From: Laccaria trichodermophora
Taxonomy: Eukaryota; Basidiomycota; Agaricomycetes; Agaricales; Hydnangiaceae
Length of the DNA: 64,000 bases
Assembly (NCBI GenBank): GCA_018417955.1
Contig: JACTVC010000021.1
Location: forward strand, 62,001 to 126,000
Direction of reading: 5' to 3'
Shown here piece by piece: positions 19,800-30,089 of this stretch (its first letter is position 1; every line of letters starts with the position of its first letter). The translations under genes were made by a program, and so were the position numbers. The notes below the pieces were generated by a model that was given only the letters and a program-made list of their open reading frames with translations, was not told the origin of the DNA and did not search any database.

Positions 19800-22050
19800 T
19801 TTTCACGGAAAAGATGTGTGAGCTGGCACCATGTCCGGGTGAAGTTACACCAAGCAGACATGAATTACATCAGTAAAGGTGCACATCGGGTGATGCAGGC
19901 ATTTGAATTCTAAACTGTTGAAGTACCTTGGCTGGTGCCATGTCCAGATGCAAAATAATCAAGCAGACAAGTGAATGAAATGGGTAAAAATGCCTGGGCT
20001 GCACATCGGGTGATATTAAATTGTTGAAGTACTTTGGCTGGGTGAAAAACGACTGAGCAGACAAGTGAATTAAATCATCAAAAGTGCCCGGGCCATGTCT
20101 CAGATAATAGAGCCGATTTTATATTAAATTGGTGAAGTACTTTGGCTGGTGCCAAGGTCAAGTGGAAAATAACCGAGCAGACAAGTGAGTTAAATCAGCA
20201 AAAGTGCTCGGGCTGCGTCTCAGATAATAGAGCCGATTTACTATTAAATTGTTGTACTTTGGCTGGTGCCAAGGCCAGGTGAAAAATGACCGAGCAGACA
20301 AGTGAATTAAATCGGTAAAAGTGCCCAGGCTACATCTCGGGTAATAGAGCCGATTTAATGGTAAATTGGTGAACTACTTTAACTGGTGCCGAGGCCGAGT
20401 GGAAAATAACCAAGCAGACAAGTGAATCAAATCGGTAAAAGTGCCCGGGCTGCATCTTGGATAATAGAGCCAATTTAATATTAAATTGGTGAAGTACTTT
20501 GGCTGGTGCCGAGGCTGGGTGGAAAATAACCGATCAGACAAGTGAATTAAATCGGTAAAAGTGCCCAGGCTACATCTCGGGTAATAGAGCCAATTTAATA
20601 TTAAATTGGTGAAGTACTCTAAGTGGTGCCGAGGCCGAGTGGAAAATAACCGAGCAGACAAGTGAATCAAATCGGTAAAAGTGCCTGGGCTGCATCTTGG
20701 ATAATAGAGCTAATTTAATATTAGATTGGTGAAGTACTTTGGCTGGTGCCGAGGCCGGGTGGAAAATAACCGAGCAGACAAGTGAATTAAATCGGTAAAA
20801 GTGCCCAGGCTATGTCTCGGGTAATAGAGCCGATTTAATATTAAATTGGTGAAGTACTTTAAGTGGTGCCGAGGCCAAGTGGAAAATAACCGAGCAGACA
20901 AGTGAATCAAATCGGTAAAAGTGCCTGGGCTGCATCTTGGATAATAGAGCCAATTCAATATTAGATTGGTGAAGTACTTGGCTGGTGCCGAGGCTGGGTG
21001 GAAAATAACCGAGCAGACAAGTGAATTAAATCGGTAAAAGTGCCCAGGCTACGTCTCGGGTAATAGAGCTGATTTAATATTAAATTGGTGACGTACTTTG
21101 GCTGGTGCCGAGGCTGGGTGAAAAATGACCGAGCAGACAAGTGAATTAAATTGGTAAAAGTGCCCAGGCTATGTCTCGGGTAATAGAGCCGATTTAATAT
21201 TAAATTGGTGAAGTACTTTAAGTGGTGCCGAGGCCGAGTGGAAAATAACCGAGCAGACAAGTGAATCAAATCGGTAAAAGTGCCCAGGCTACGTCTTGGG
21301 TAATAGAGCTGATTTAATATTAAATTGGTGACGTACTTTGGCTGGTGCCGAGGCCAGGTGAAAAATGACCGAGCAGACAAGTGAATTAAATCGGTAAAAG
21401 TGCCCAGGCTATGTCTCGGGTAATAGAGCTGATTTAATATTAAATTGGTGAAGTACTCTAAGTGGTGCCGAGGCCGAGTGGAAAATAACCGAGCAGACAA
21501 GTGAATCAAATCGGTAAAAGTGCCTGGGCTGCATCTTGGATAATAGAGCTAATTTAATATTAGATTGGTGAAGTACTTTGGCTGGTGCCAAGGCCGGGTG
21601 GAAAATAACTGAGCAGACAAGTGAATTAAATTGGTAACAATGCCTGCGCTGTGTCACGGGTAATAGAGCCGATTTAATATTAAATTGGTGAAGTACTTTA
21701 ACTGGTGCTGAGGCCGAGTGGAAAATAACCGAACAGACAAGTGAATTAAATCGGTAAAAGTGACCAGCCTGCATCCCGGATAATAGAGCCGATTTACTAT
21801 TAAATCATTGAAGTACTTTGGCTGGTGCCGAGGCCAGGTCGAATATAACCAAGCAGACAAGTGAATTAAATTGGTAAAAACACCCAGGCTGCTGCTGATG
21901 ATTAAATATGAAATTGTTATGCTGTCTACGGATGGTTGAAGTGGACCACTACTGAGCCTACAAGTGAAGTATATCACTGAACATGCCTGGGTTGCATCTG
22001 TATCATTTCAGTCTGGGTGTGATATTACCGAGCAGACAAGATAACACAAC
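19800..22050 (-). repeat. Left arm of inverted 120-bp satellite array (about 18 units)
   Basis: Units repeat at almost exactly 120 bases from about 20150 to 21870, with shorter decayed units at both edges. Each unit carries GAGCAGACAAGTGAAT, then AAATCGGTAAAAGTGCCC, TAATAGAGC, a dyad core and GTACTTTGGCTGGTGCCGAG. In many units the core is a perfect 20-base palindrome (20470-20489, CCAATTTAATATTAAATTGG). Units alternate between an AAGTGGTGCC type and a GGCTGGTGCC type, implying a 240-base higher-order unit. Because 120 is 40 codons, false ORFs run through the array. Confidence 0.93.
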
Positions 22051-23013
22051 TGATGAGGGTTGTTCCCCGAGCTCGGAGCCATTCATACACCAATGCCGAA
22101 TAGACAAGTTAGTTATAACTTTCACACCATCCGCCTGATGCTCCCTCTCAATGCCATCATTGTTGACCGACAATTACTAAATCAGGCACTAGTTTCTCCA
22201 ATAGGTGTAATCCCGCCCCCATTCCGCCCACCAGTCATGAGTATAGTATTTCCACTGTTACTGGATCATTTCTCTCCAAAAAAGTTCCTAATCATATTTT
22301 GGTTGTGTTTATTACATATGGTGTGAGGTTCACTTAAGGCTGGGGTAGCTAGTAGGTTGTTCAAAGAGTATTGATCAGGTAAGGAAGGCAGGATGTTTTA
22401 AATATCTGTTTTGGTAGATACAGAGATATGGCTGGAATGTTAGTGACTATCCATGTACCATTGTCCTGCTCCATATATAATCTTCTGAAATCATTATCTT
22501 GTCTTGTCAATCTCTGTAATTCCTTTAAAACTTCTTTCTAGCTATCCCATCCCTACCTCCAACCCACTTTTGACTCTCATTGGTGAAACGGTGGTGATGT
22601 AACTAATGGATACAATGTATTCCTCCCTCCTCTCCATGCACCATTTACCAGGTAAGTTGCTCCAATTAGAACCTTATATCTTCATGTCATGCAAATAATA
22701 ATTGAACATATTCCTCTGGAACTCCCATGGGATTTATATGTCTTCTGGGCATGTTGTGCAATACAGATACTCAGAACCCCAAATGGCTATTCTGAGCTAC
22801 CACAAATTAAGCATATATAATATACACTGTTTTCTTTCTGCTTTGGGGAGGCTACAGTAAAGGTATACATACCATGGGGAACATTGAGGGAGATGCATGT
22901 CAACTACACTACTATAGGTTCTTGTTTTGAGTATGACATAGACTACATCAAGATATAATTAGCAGGGTTTTTGGAGAGAAGTGGCCAGTAATGGTTGAGA
23001 TATAATGCTGATG
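22051..23013. other. Spacer of the inverted satellite, AT-rich, no gene
   Basis: Unique-looking AT-rich sequence between the two satellite arms. The only open frame of note (22060-22326 +) is short and compositionally unremarkable, so I do not call it. An arm exchange or inversion breakpoint would have to lie here or in the adjacent minisatellite. Confidence 0.5.
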
Positions 23014-23185
23014 ACAGGGCAGGATGGCAGGATGGAAAGATGGAAGGATGGGAGGATGATGGGATGGTGGGATGGCAGGATGGTGGGATGGCGGGATAGT
23101 GGGATGGCGGGATGGCGGGATGGCGGGATGGCGGGATGGCGGGATGGCAGGATGGCAGGATGGCAGGATGGCGGGATGGTGGGAG
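23014..23185 (+). repeat. GGGATGGC-type 10-bp minisatellite
   Basis: About 17 tandem copies of a 9-10 base unit (GGATGGCGGGATGGTG variants), G-rich on the plus strand, immediately left of the right satellite arm. Frames in either strand read as simple HPAIPPS or MAGWRDG peptides and are not genes. The strand asymmetry suggests G-quadruplex potential. Confidence 0.9.
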
Positions 23186-23219
23186 AATCCACTCACTTGC
23201 CACTTTGCAGCCGGACATG

Positions 23220-25480
23220 GCATTAGCTGAAGGACTTCGCCAATTGAATATCAAATCGGTTCTATTATCTGATGTGCAACCTGGGCATTTCTACCATGTT
23301 ATTTTTTACGCGGCCTCAGACCAGCCAAAGTATGACAATTTAATATCTGTCACCCGATGTGCAGTCCAGGCACTTTTACCAATTTAATTCACCTGTCTGC
23401 TCGGTTATTTTCTACCTGCCCTTGGCACCAGCCAAGGTACCTCAGCAATTCAATATTAAATTGGCTCTATTATCCGATGTGCAGCCCAGGCACTTTTATC
23501 GATTTAATTCAGTTGTCTGCTCAGTTGTTTTCCATCCAGCCAAAGCACTTCAACAATTTAATACTAAACAGGTTCTGTTATCTGAGATGCAGCCCGGCAT
23601 TGTTACTGATTTAATTCACTTGTCTGCTTGGTTATTTTTCACCCAGCCTCGGCACCAGCCAAAGTACTTCACCAATTTAATATTAAATTGGCTCTATTAT
23701 CGGAGACGCAGCCCAGGCACTTTTACTGATTTAATTCACTTGTCTGCTCGGTTATTTTCCACTTGGCCTCGGCACCAGTTAAAGTATTTCACCAATTGAA
23801 TATTAAATCGGCTCTATTACCCGAGACGCAGCCCAGGCATTGTTACCAATTTAATTCACTTGTCTGCTCGGTCATCTTTCACCCGGCCTCGGCACCAGCC
23901 AAAGTACTTCACCAATTTAATATTAAATTGGCTCTATTATCCAAGATGCAGCCCGGGCACTTTTACTGATTTAATTCGCTTGTCTGCTCGGTTATTTTCC
24001 ACTCGGCCTTAGCACCAATTAAAGTACTTCACCAATTTAATATTAAATCGGCTCTATTACCTGAGACGTAACCTGGGCACTTTTACCGATTTAATTCACT
24101 TGTCTGCTCGGTCATTTTTCACCCGGCCTCAGCACCAGCCAAAGTACTTCACCAATTTAATATTAAATTGGCTCTATTATCCAAGATGCAGTCCGGGCAC
24201 TTTTACCGATTTAATTCACTTGTCTGCTCGGTTATTTTCCACCCGGCCTCGGCACCAGTTAAAGTACTTCACCAATTTAATATTAAATCGGCTCTATTAC
24301 CCAAGACATAGCCTGGGCACTTTTACCAATCTGCTCGGTTATTTTCCACTCGGCCTCGGCACCACTTAGAGTACTTCACCAATTTAATATTAAATCAGCT
24401 CTATTACCCGAGACGTAGCCCGGGCACTTTTACCGATTTAATTCACTTGTCTGCTCGGTCATTTTTCACCCGGCCTCGGCACCAGCCAAAGTACTTCACC
24501 AATTTAATATTAAATTGGCTCTATTATCCAAGATGCAGTCCGGGCACTTTTACCGATTTAATTCACTTGTCTGCTCGGTTATTTTCCACCCGGCCTCGGC
24601 ACCAGTTAAAGTACTTCACCAATTTAATATTAAATCGGCTCTATTACCCAAGACATAGCCTGGGCACTTTTACCAATCTGCTCGGTCATTTTTCACCCAG
24701 CCTCGGCACCAGCCAAAGTACTTCACCAATTTAATATTAAATTGGCTCTATTATCCAAGATGCAGTCCAGGCACTTTTACTCATTTAATTCACTTGTCTG
24801 CTCGGTTATTTTCCACCTGGCCTCGGCACCAGACAAAGTACTTCACCAATTTAATATTAAATCGGCTCTATTACCCAAGACATAGCCTGGGCACTTTTAC
24901 CGATCTGCTCGGTCATTTTTCACCCGGCCTCGGCACCAGACAAAGTACGTCACCAATTTAATATTAAATAATCTCTATTATTCAAGATGCAGCCTGGCCA
25001 CTCTTACTGATTTAATTCACTTGTCTGCTCAGTTATTTTCCACTCAGCCTCGGCACCACTTAAAGTACCTCACCAATATATTATTAAATCGGCTCTATTA
25101 CCTGAGACACAGCCCGGGCACTTTTGCCAATTTAATTCACTTGTCTGCTCAGTTATTTTCCCGGCCTCGGCACCAGCCAAAGTACTTCACCAATTTAATA
25201 TTGAATCAGCTCTATTACCTGAGACGCAGCCCGAGCACTTTTGCCAATTTAATTCACTTGTCTGCTCGGTTGTTTTCCACCCAGCCAAAATACTTCAACA
25301 ATTTAATATTCAACAGGTTCTATTATGCGAGACGCAGCCCGGGCATTGTTACCAATTTAATTCACTTGTCTGCTCCGTTATTTTTCACCCAGCCACGGCA
25401 CTAGCTAAAGTACTTCAACAATTTAAAATTAAATCGGTTTCATTATCTGAGATGCAGCCCAGGCACTTTTACCGATTTGA
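23220..25480 (+). repeat. Right arm of inverted 120-bp satellite array (about 18 units)
   Basis: Same satellite as the left arm but reverse-complemented: TTAATTCACTTGTCTGCTCG, TTATTTTCCAC, GGCCTCGGCACCAG, AAAGTACTTCACCAATTTAA, TAGGGCTC-type spacing. Three units (near 24327, 24673 and 24900) share a 16-base deletion (CTTTTACCAATCTGCTCGG instead of the full TTTAATTCACTTGT stretch). The segments at about 24100-24340 and 24447-24690 are near-identical over some 346 bases, which indicates recent block duplication inside the arm. Confidence 0.93.
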
Positions 25481-25984
25481 AGCCGAGCAGAAAACATATA
25501 CTAGTCCATATTGAAAAGGCCAGGCTGGCTCAAAGATCGGCTGATCCCATGTTTAGAAATTGTCAGTTTTCATGGCCGACCCAGTAGCAGTATCCATTTG
25601 CTGGACTGATCAGCCAAGCCATGACTACAATAATGTGGGTCCCACCAGCTGACTCTGCTAATCAAAATTCAAGACCCTCGGCCGATCACCAACCCAGGAA
25701 CATTCAAATCTGTCAACTGATCCTGCATAGCTATCTTCCATCAGCCGATATACAAATAGTTGTCCTTCGCTCTCGAGGTGTAATTCCTGCTGATCCAGCT
25801 GTGCTAAATCTACATCACCGGCCGACCCTTCATTACCTTATTCATGGGACTGCATCGGCCAATTCATCAACACCAGGTTATTGTCTCTTATCGGCCCATC
25901 AGCAGGCACCATCAACTATGGCCTGTTTGTATGTTCAGGGCTCTCAGTGTTGGTGGGTGATTCCTACTAACTGCCCTGATTATT
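25481..25984. other. Non-coding transition after satellite
   Basis: No convincing gene. A 172-codon frame (25621-26139) overlaps the start of the next tandem array and has no motif. The sequence contains repeated GGCCGA and CAGCCGA words that recall the satellite flanks at 19050-19350. Confidence 0.4.
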
Positions 25985-26695
25985 CCCCAGGGCTATATAT
26001 CATTGCTTCCCAGAGTGATATTTATGATATTTCATTCTTCCCCAGAGGTCTATATCATTGGTTGCCTAGGGCGATATTTATGATATTTCATTCTTCCCCA
26101 GAGGTCTATATCATTGGTTGCCTAGGGCGATATTTTTAATATTTCATTGTTTTGCAGGGCCATATATCATTGGTTGCCTAGGGCGATATTTTTGGTATTT
26201 CAGGGCTATATGTCATTGGTTGCCTAGGGCGATATTTTTGGGATTTCATTGTTTTGCAGGGCTATATATCATTGGTTGCCTAGGGCGATATTTTTGGGAT
26301 TTCATTGTTTTGCAGGGCTATATATCATTGGTTGCCTAGGGCGATATTTTTGATATTTCATTGTTTTGCAGGGCTATATATCATTGGTTGCCTAGGGCGA
26401 TATTTTTGGGATTTCATTGTTTTGCAGGGCTATATATCATTGGTTGCCTAGGGCGATATTTTTGGTATTTCATTGTTCCTCAGGGCTATATATCATTGGT
26501 TGCCTAGGGCGATATTTTTCGTATTTCATTGTTCCTCAGGGCTATATTTTTGGTCCAGGACTATATATCATTGCTTGCTTAGGGCAATATTTTTGATATT
26601 TCATTGTTTTCCAGGGCTATATATTATTGTCTGCCTAGGGCAATATTTTTGGTATTTCATTTTTCCCTAGGGCAATATTTCTGGTATTTCAGGGT
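25985..26695 (+). repeat. 57-bp tandem array
   Basis: About 11 copies of a ~57-base unit, GGGCTATATATCATTGGTTG followed by CCTAGGGCGATATTTTTG and GATTTCATTGTTTTGCA. Spacings between CCTAGGGCGATA words are about 44-57 bases. A single related copy sits on the other side of the satellite at about 18930-18985, in the same orientation. Confidence 0.9.
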
Positions 26696-26707
26696 TGTTA
26701 GGAAAGT

Positions 26708-26982
26708 GGTCACATGACCATTTTCTTAAAATAGCAATAAATAAATAAAGTTGCAGCCCTGCACTCTAGCTTCTAGAATCTATTTGAATTATGTTCTGAA
26801 GTGCTACCATTGTGGAGATATGATCTAAAAGACTTTCAAAAGTGTCGCATTTTTTTTTGTTTTTTGCATTTTTCTCCATGAAAACAAAACCAAACAACAT
26901 AATTTCAGTATATTTAGAAAGCTAAAAGAAAGGGCTACAATTATTGTATCGTGAGAAAAATGACCAAAAAAGGAAGGTGCAT
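26708..26982 (+). repeat. Left member of a ~270-bp inverted repeat pair (partner 36459-36730)
   Basis: It starts GGTCACATGACCA and ends AAAAAGGAAGGTGCAT. The reverse complement of 36459-36730 matches along its full length, including GTTCTGAAGTGCT, CATTGTGGAGATATGA, TTTTTCTCCATGAAAACAA and GAAAGGGCTACAA. The two copies face each other about 9.5 kb apart. Confidence 0.85.
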
Positions 26983-28485
26983 GTAGTGTGTGCTTTTTCA
27001 TTAGAAAAGTTTATAGTGTGCGCTTTTTCATTAAAAAAGTTTGTAGTCTCCAGCTTTTTAAGACTACAAAAGATTTGTAGTGTGCGCTTTTTCATGAAAA
27101 AAGTTTGTAGTGTCCACTTTTTGAGAGCTACACAAGATTTGTAGTCTGTGCTTTTTCATTAGAAAAGTTTATAGTGTGTGCTTTTTGAGACTACAAATGA
27201 TTTGTAGTGTCCACTTTTTCATTAAGAACAAGTTTGTAGTGTCTGCTTTTTGAGACTACAAATGATTTGTAGTGTGTGCTTTTTCATTAGAAAAGTTTGT
27301 AGTTGACATGTAGTTTATAGTGTCCCTGACTCTGTATAGGTTCTGGGGGATGTGGTTGAAGGATTGACATGACCTTACATATTGCCATTGCTGCAGTCTA
27401 TTCCTTCATATTGATAGCTACTGTCCTACCTCAAAACACAGTGAGGTTCATGGAGATATGGGTTGAAGGATTGACATGACCTTACATATTGCCATTGCTT
27501 CAGCATTAGTTTTTGACATCATGCCCAGTTGGCTTTCAGACCATGGAATGCTATTGTAGTTCACATGTAGTTTATAGTGTCCCTGACTCTGTATAGATTC
27601 TGGGGGATGTGGTTGAAGGATTGACATGACATTGCATATTGCCATTGCTGCAGTCTATAGCTGCTGTCCTATCTCAAAAGACAGTTATAGGTTCATGGAG
27701 ACATGGGTTGAAGGATTCACATGACATTACATATTGCCAAGCCTGCAGCATTAGTTTTTGACATCATGCCCAAGTTGACTTTCACATCAGGACAGGCTAT
27801 TTTCTGCTTTCACATTGATAGCTATTGGCCTGTCCCAAAGATATGTCCCAAAGATAGTTATCAATATGAATAGCCTCCCCTGGTCTGAAAGCCAACTGGG
27901 CATGATGTCAAAACCCAATGCTGCAGAAATGGCAATATGTAAGGTCATGGGAATCTTCAACCCATATCTTCATGAACCTATAACTTTCTTTTGACATAGG
28001 ACAGTAGCTATCAATATGAAGGAATGGACTGCAGCAATGGCAATATGCAATGTCATGTCAATCCTTCAACCACATCCCTCAGAACCTATACAGAGTCAGG
28101 CACACTATAAACTATGTGTGAGCTACAAACTTTTGTAGTCCCAAAAAGCAGACACTACAAAAAGCAAACACTACAAACTTTGTTAATGAAAAAGCACACA
28201 CTACAAATCTTTTGTAGTCTCAAAAAGCGGACACTACAAACTTTTTTAATGAAAAAGCGCACACTACAAATCTTTTGTAGTGTCAAAAAGCTGGAGACTA
28301 CAAACTTTTTTAATGAAAAAGCACACACTATAAACTTTTCTAATGAAAAAGCACAGACTACAAATCTTTCATAGTCTCAAAAATCAGACACTACAAACTT
28401 TTTTAATGAAAAAGCGCACACTACAAATCTTTTGTAGTGTCAGAAAGCTGGACACTACAAACTTTTCTAATGAAAAAGCACAACA
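26983..28485. repeat. TGTAGT-rich large palindrome
   Basis: The left arm (about 26983-27835) carries TTTGTAGTGTGCGCTTTTTC repeats, then TTGAAGGATTGACATGACCT and GACATCATGCCCA. The right arm (about 27850-28485) is its inverted, shorter copy with GGGCATGATGTCAAAA, AGGTCATG...CTTCAACC, then ACTACAAACTTTTTTAATGA repeats. The centre near 27840 contains a CCCAAAGATATGTCCCAAAG direct repeat. No coding capacity. Confidence 0.85.
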
Positions 28486-28887
28486 TCGGTCGGTATATAT
28501 TACAGCAGCCGATGGTCAGGACTGGGGTTCAAGTCCCAAAGGTGATATCTTGTTTCTAAATTGATAATTTTTGAACACAATCCGGCCTTTCGAACATACT
28601 ACTGCGAAGCACATTGTGGCGCAGTTGACCCGGCCAAGGTAAAGCACTTCGGCAGAGTTTCTTGAATGTCCCCCTCTAGCTTACCCCTCAGATTAGTTTT
28701 ATTTCTTCAAGATTGTAGTACTTCTTTTTCTCTTTTACAAAGAACATGACACAAAAAAACCTTTATATTGACAAGAAGTTACAAGATAAGAACAGGCAGT
28801 ACAAAATATGGAGTATGATTATTGCGGGTCTTCATTAGTGGGAGTCGTAGGATGATCATCTACTGGTATTTAGATGTTGAATCATTA

Positions 28888-30089
28888 CTATGAAGCAGGG
28901 GACATACCAGATGAAGTTATCAGCCGAGGAGACCTCCTGGTGCCAACTGTGAAGGGAGAGGGTGATCTGCCGCGGCGTGTTGCACGAACTGGCTTTGGAG
29001 CCAAATAGATTGGGGCCAGGCTCTCAGCTTGAACCAAATTCGAAGGTTGAATTGGAGGCGAGCTCGAACCTTGCACAGCTGCCGATTGAATTGGAGCTGG
29101 GCTCAAAGCTTGCACCGGCGTCGGAGGAGCTGCTGATTGGATTGGGGCCGGGCTCGATGCTTGGACCGATTCCTCTGCTGATCTATCGGTGTTGATGCCA
29201 ATATCCACAGTACCCTTCATCGTGTTGATGCCAATATCGGCCGTCCCCTTCGTCGCATCGATCTGGGCGTCGGTCATGACTTTGCGTCCGAAATGGTTGA
29301 GGACAATTTGCTCCACAATCGTTTGTCGGTTACCAAGTTTTATCTGACCCTCGGTAAGTGTCCTATATGATGTGGTCAGAGTCTCCTGTGCTTGCTCGGC
29401 CTGGTGGACTTGGTTCGTAAGTTCGGCCATAGACTTTTCGACCTGTTCTTGCAATGCGGCCGGCGTCACCTTCATCATATTCCTGACCTCCCCCTCAAAA
29501 GCTTCATGCTGAACCCTTATCGTGCACAAGTCCATCTGATGGTCTTCGAGCCTGGCTTCGGCATCCTTCCACCGTGCTTGGTGAAGGTCTTCAAATCGGT
29601 CTATCCTCGCGTTGTGTGCATTCATTCTTCTTTCCTCTTCGAACCACGACAATGTTTCCAATGTTTTGACTTGTTCAGCAAGACGATCGCCAGCAGATTC
29701 AACCTCTTGAAGTCTCCGGGTCATTTCTTCCAGGGAGGCCAGACGTTCGCTGAGTGAAGTGGTGTTCACGAATGGGGGGAGAAGAGCGCTCGGGTCAATG
29801 CCAGTATGCTCTGACACGATGGTCAGCCGAGCGTGTTGTTCGCGGAGAGTGTTTTGAATGTCGGTCTGATCTTGACCGAGTCTCGTAATCTCGTGCTGGA
29901 TTGTATACATGTCGAATGCCGGTGGCGGACTGAGGAACCTGGAATCCACCTTCTTGATATGCAGTGCTGTATCAACTAAGTTTTTAAGCAAAGAAGTCCG
30001 ATGAAAACATAAAAGAACTTACGATGAAGTTCTTGGGCATGAGGGGGACTGACGCAGCGTGAGTTCAAAACCGACTGCTTGGGCCAGTA
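28888..30089 (-). pseudogene. 3' part of a split gene: coiled-coil protein tail with SPAPIQ repeats
   Basis: The minus-strand exon 29975-28888 joins upstream 30089-30023 by a 47-base GTAAGT...TTAG intron; the junction reads SPPHAQELHLDTALHIKKVD. Then follow about 200 residues of heptad-rich, probably coiled-coil sequence (ITRLGQDQTDIQNTLREQHA, LASLEEMTRRLQEVESAGDR, LAEQVKTLETL). Next is TADIGINTMKGTVDIGINTD, a run of SSPAPIQSAAP-type repeats, and an Arg/Ser-Pro tail (RATRRGRSPSPF). There is no start codon of its own: the frame runs upstream into the foldback element at 30090-31613. On the far side of that element, another minus-strand coding region ends in the same way, so this is probably the 3' half of a gene interrupted by the element. 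Confidence 0.55.

Noticed and set aside
22943..23387. Frames with HPAIPPS or MAGWRDG peptides
   Set aside because: They are translations of the 10-base minisatellite in different phases.
20374..25404. Long frames encoding repeated LIHLSARLFSTRPRH-type peptides in the satellite arms
   Set aside because: The 120-base unit is exactly 40 codons, so any stop-free phase repeats indefinitely. The same peptides appear in both arms on opposite strands, and no start or splice signals support them.
19800..25480. Possible CRISPR-like array because of regular repeats
   Set aside because: The units are contiguous 120-base repeats with no unique spacers, in a eukaryotic genome; this is a satellite.
28520..28545. 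tRNA-like B box (GGTTCAAGTCCC)
   Set aside because: The T-stem pairs poorly and no A box, anticodon arm or acceptor stem could be folded upstream. A decayed tRNA-derived SINE is possible but unsupported.
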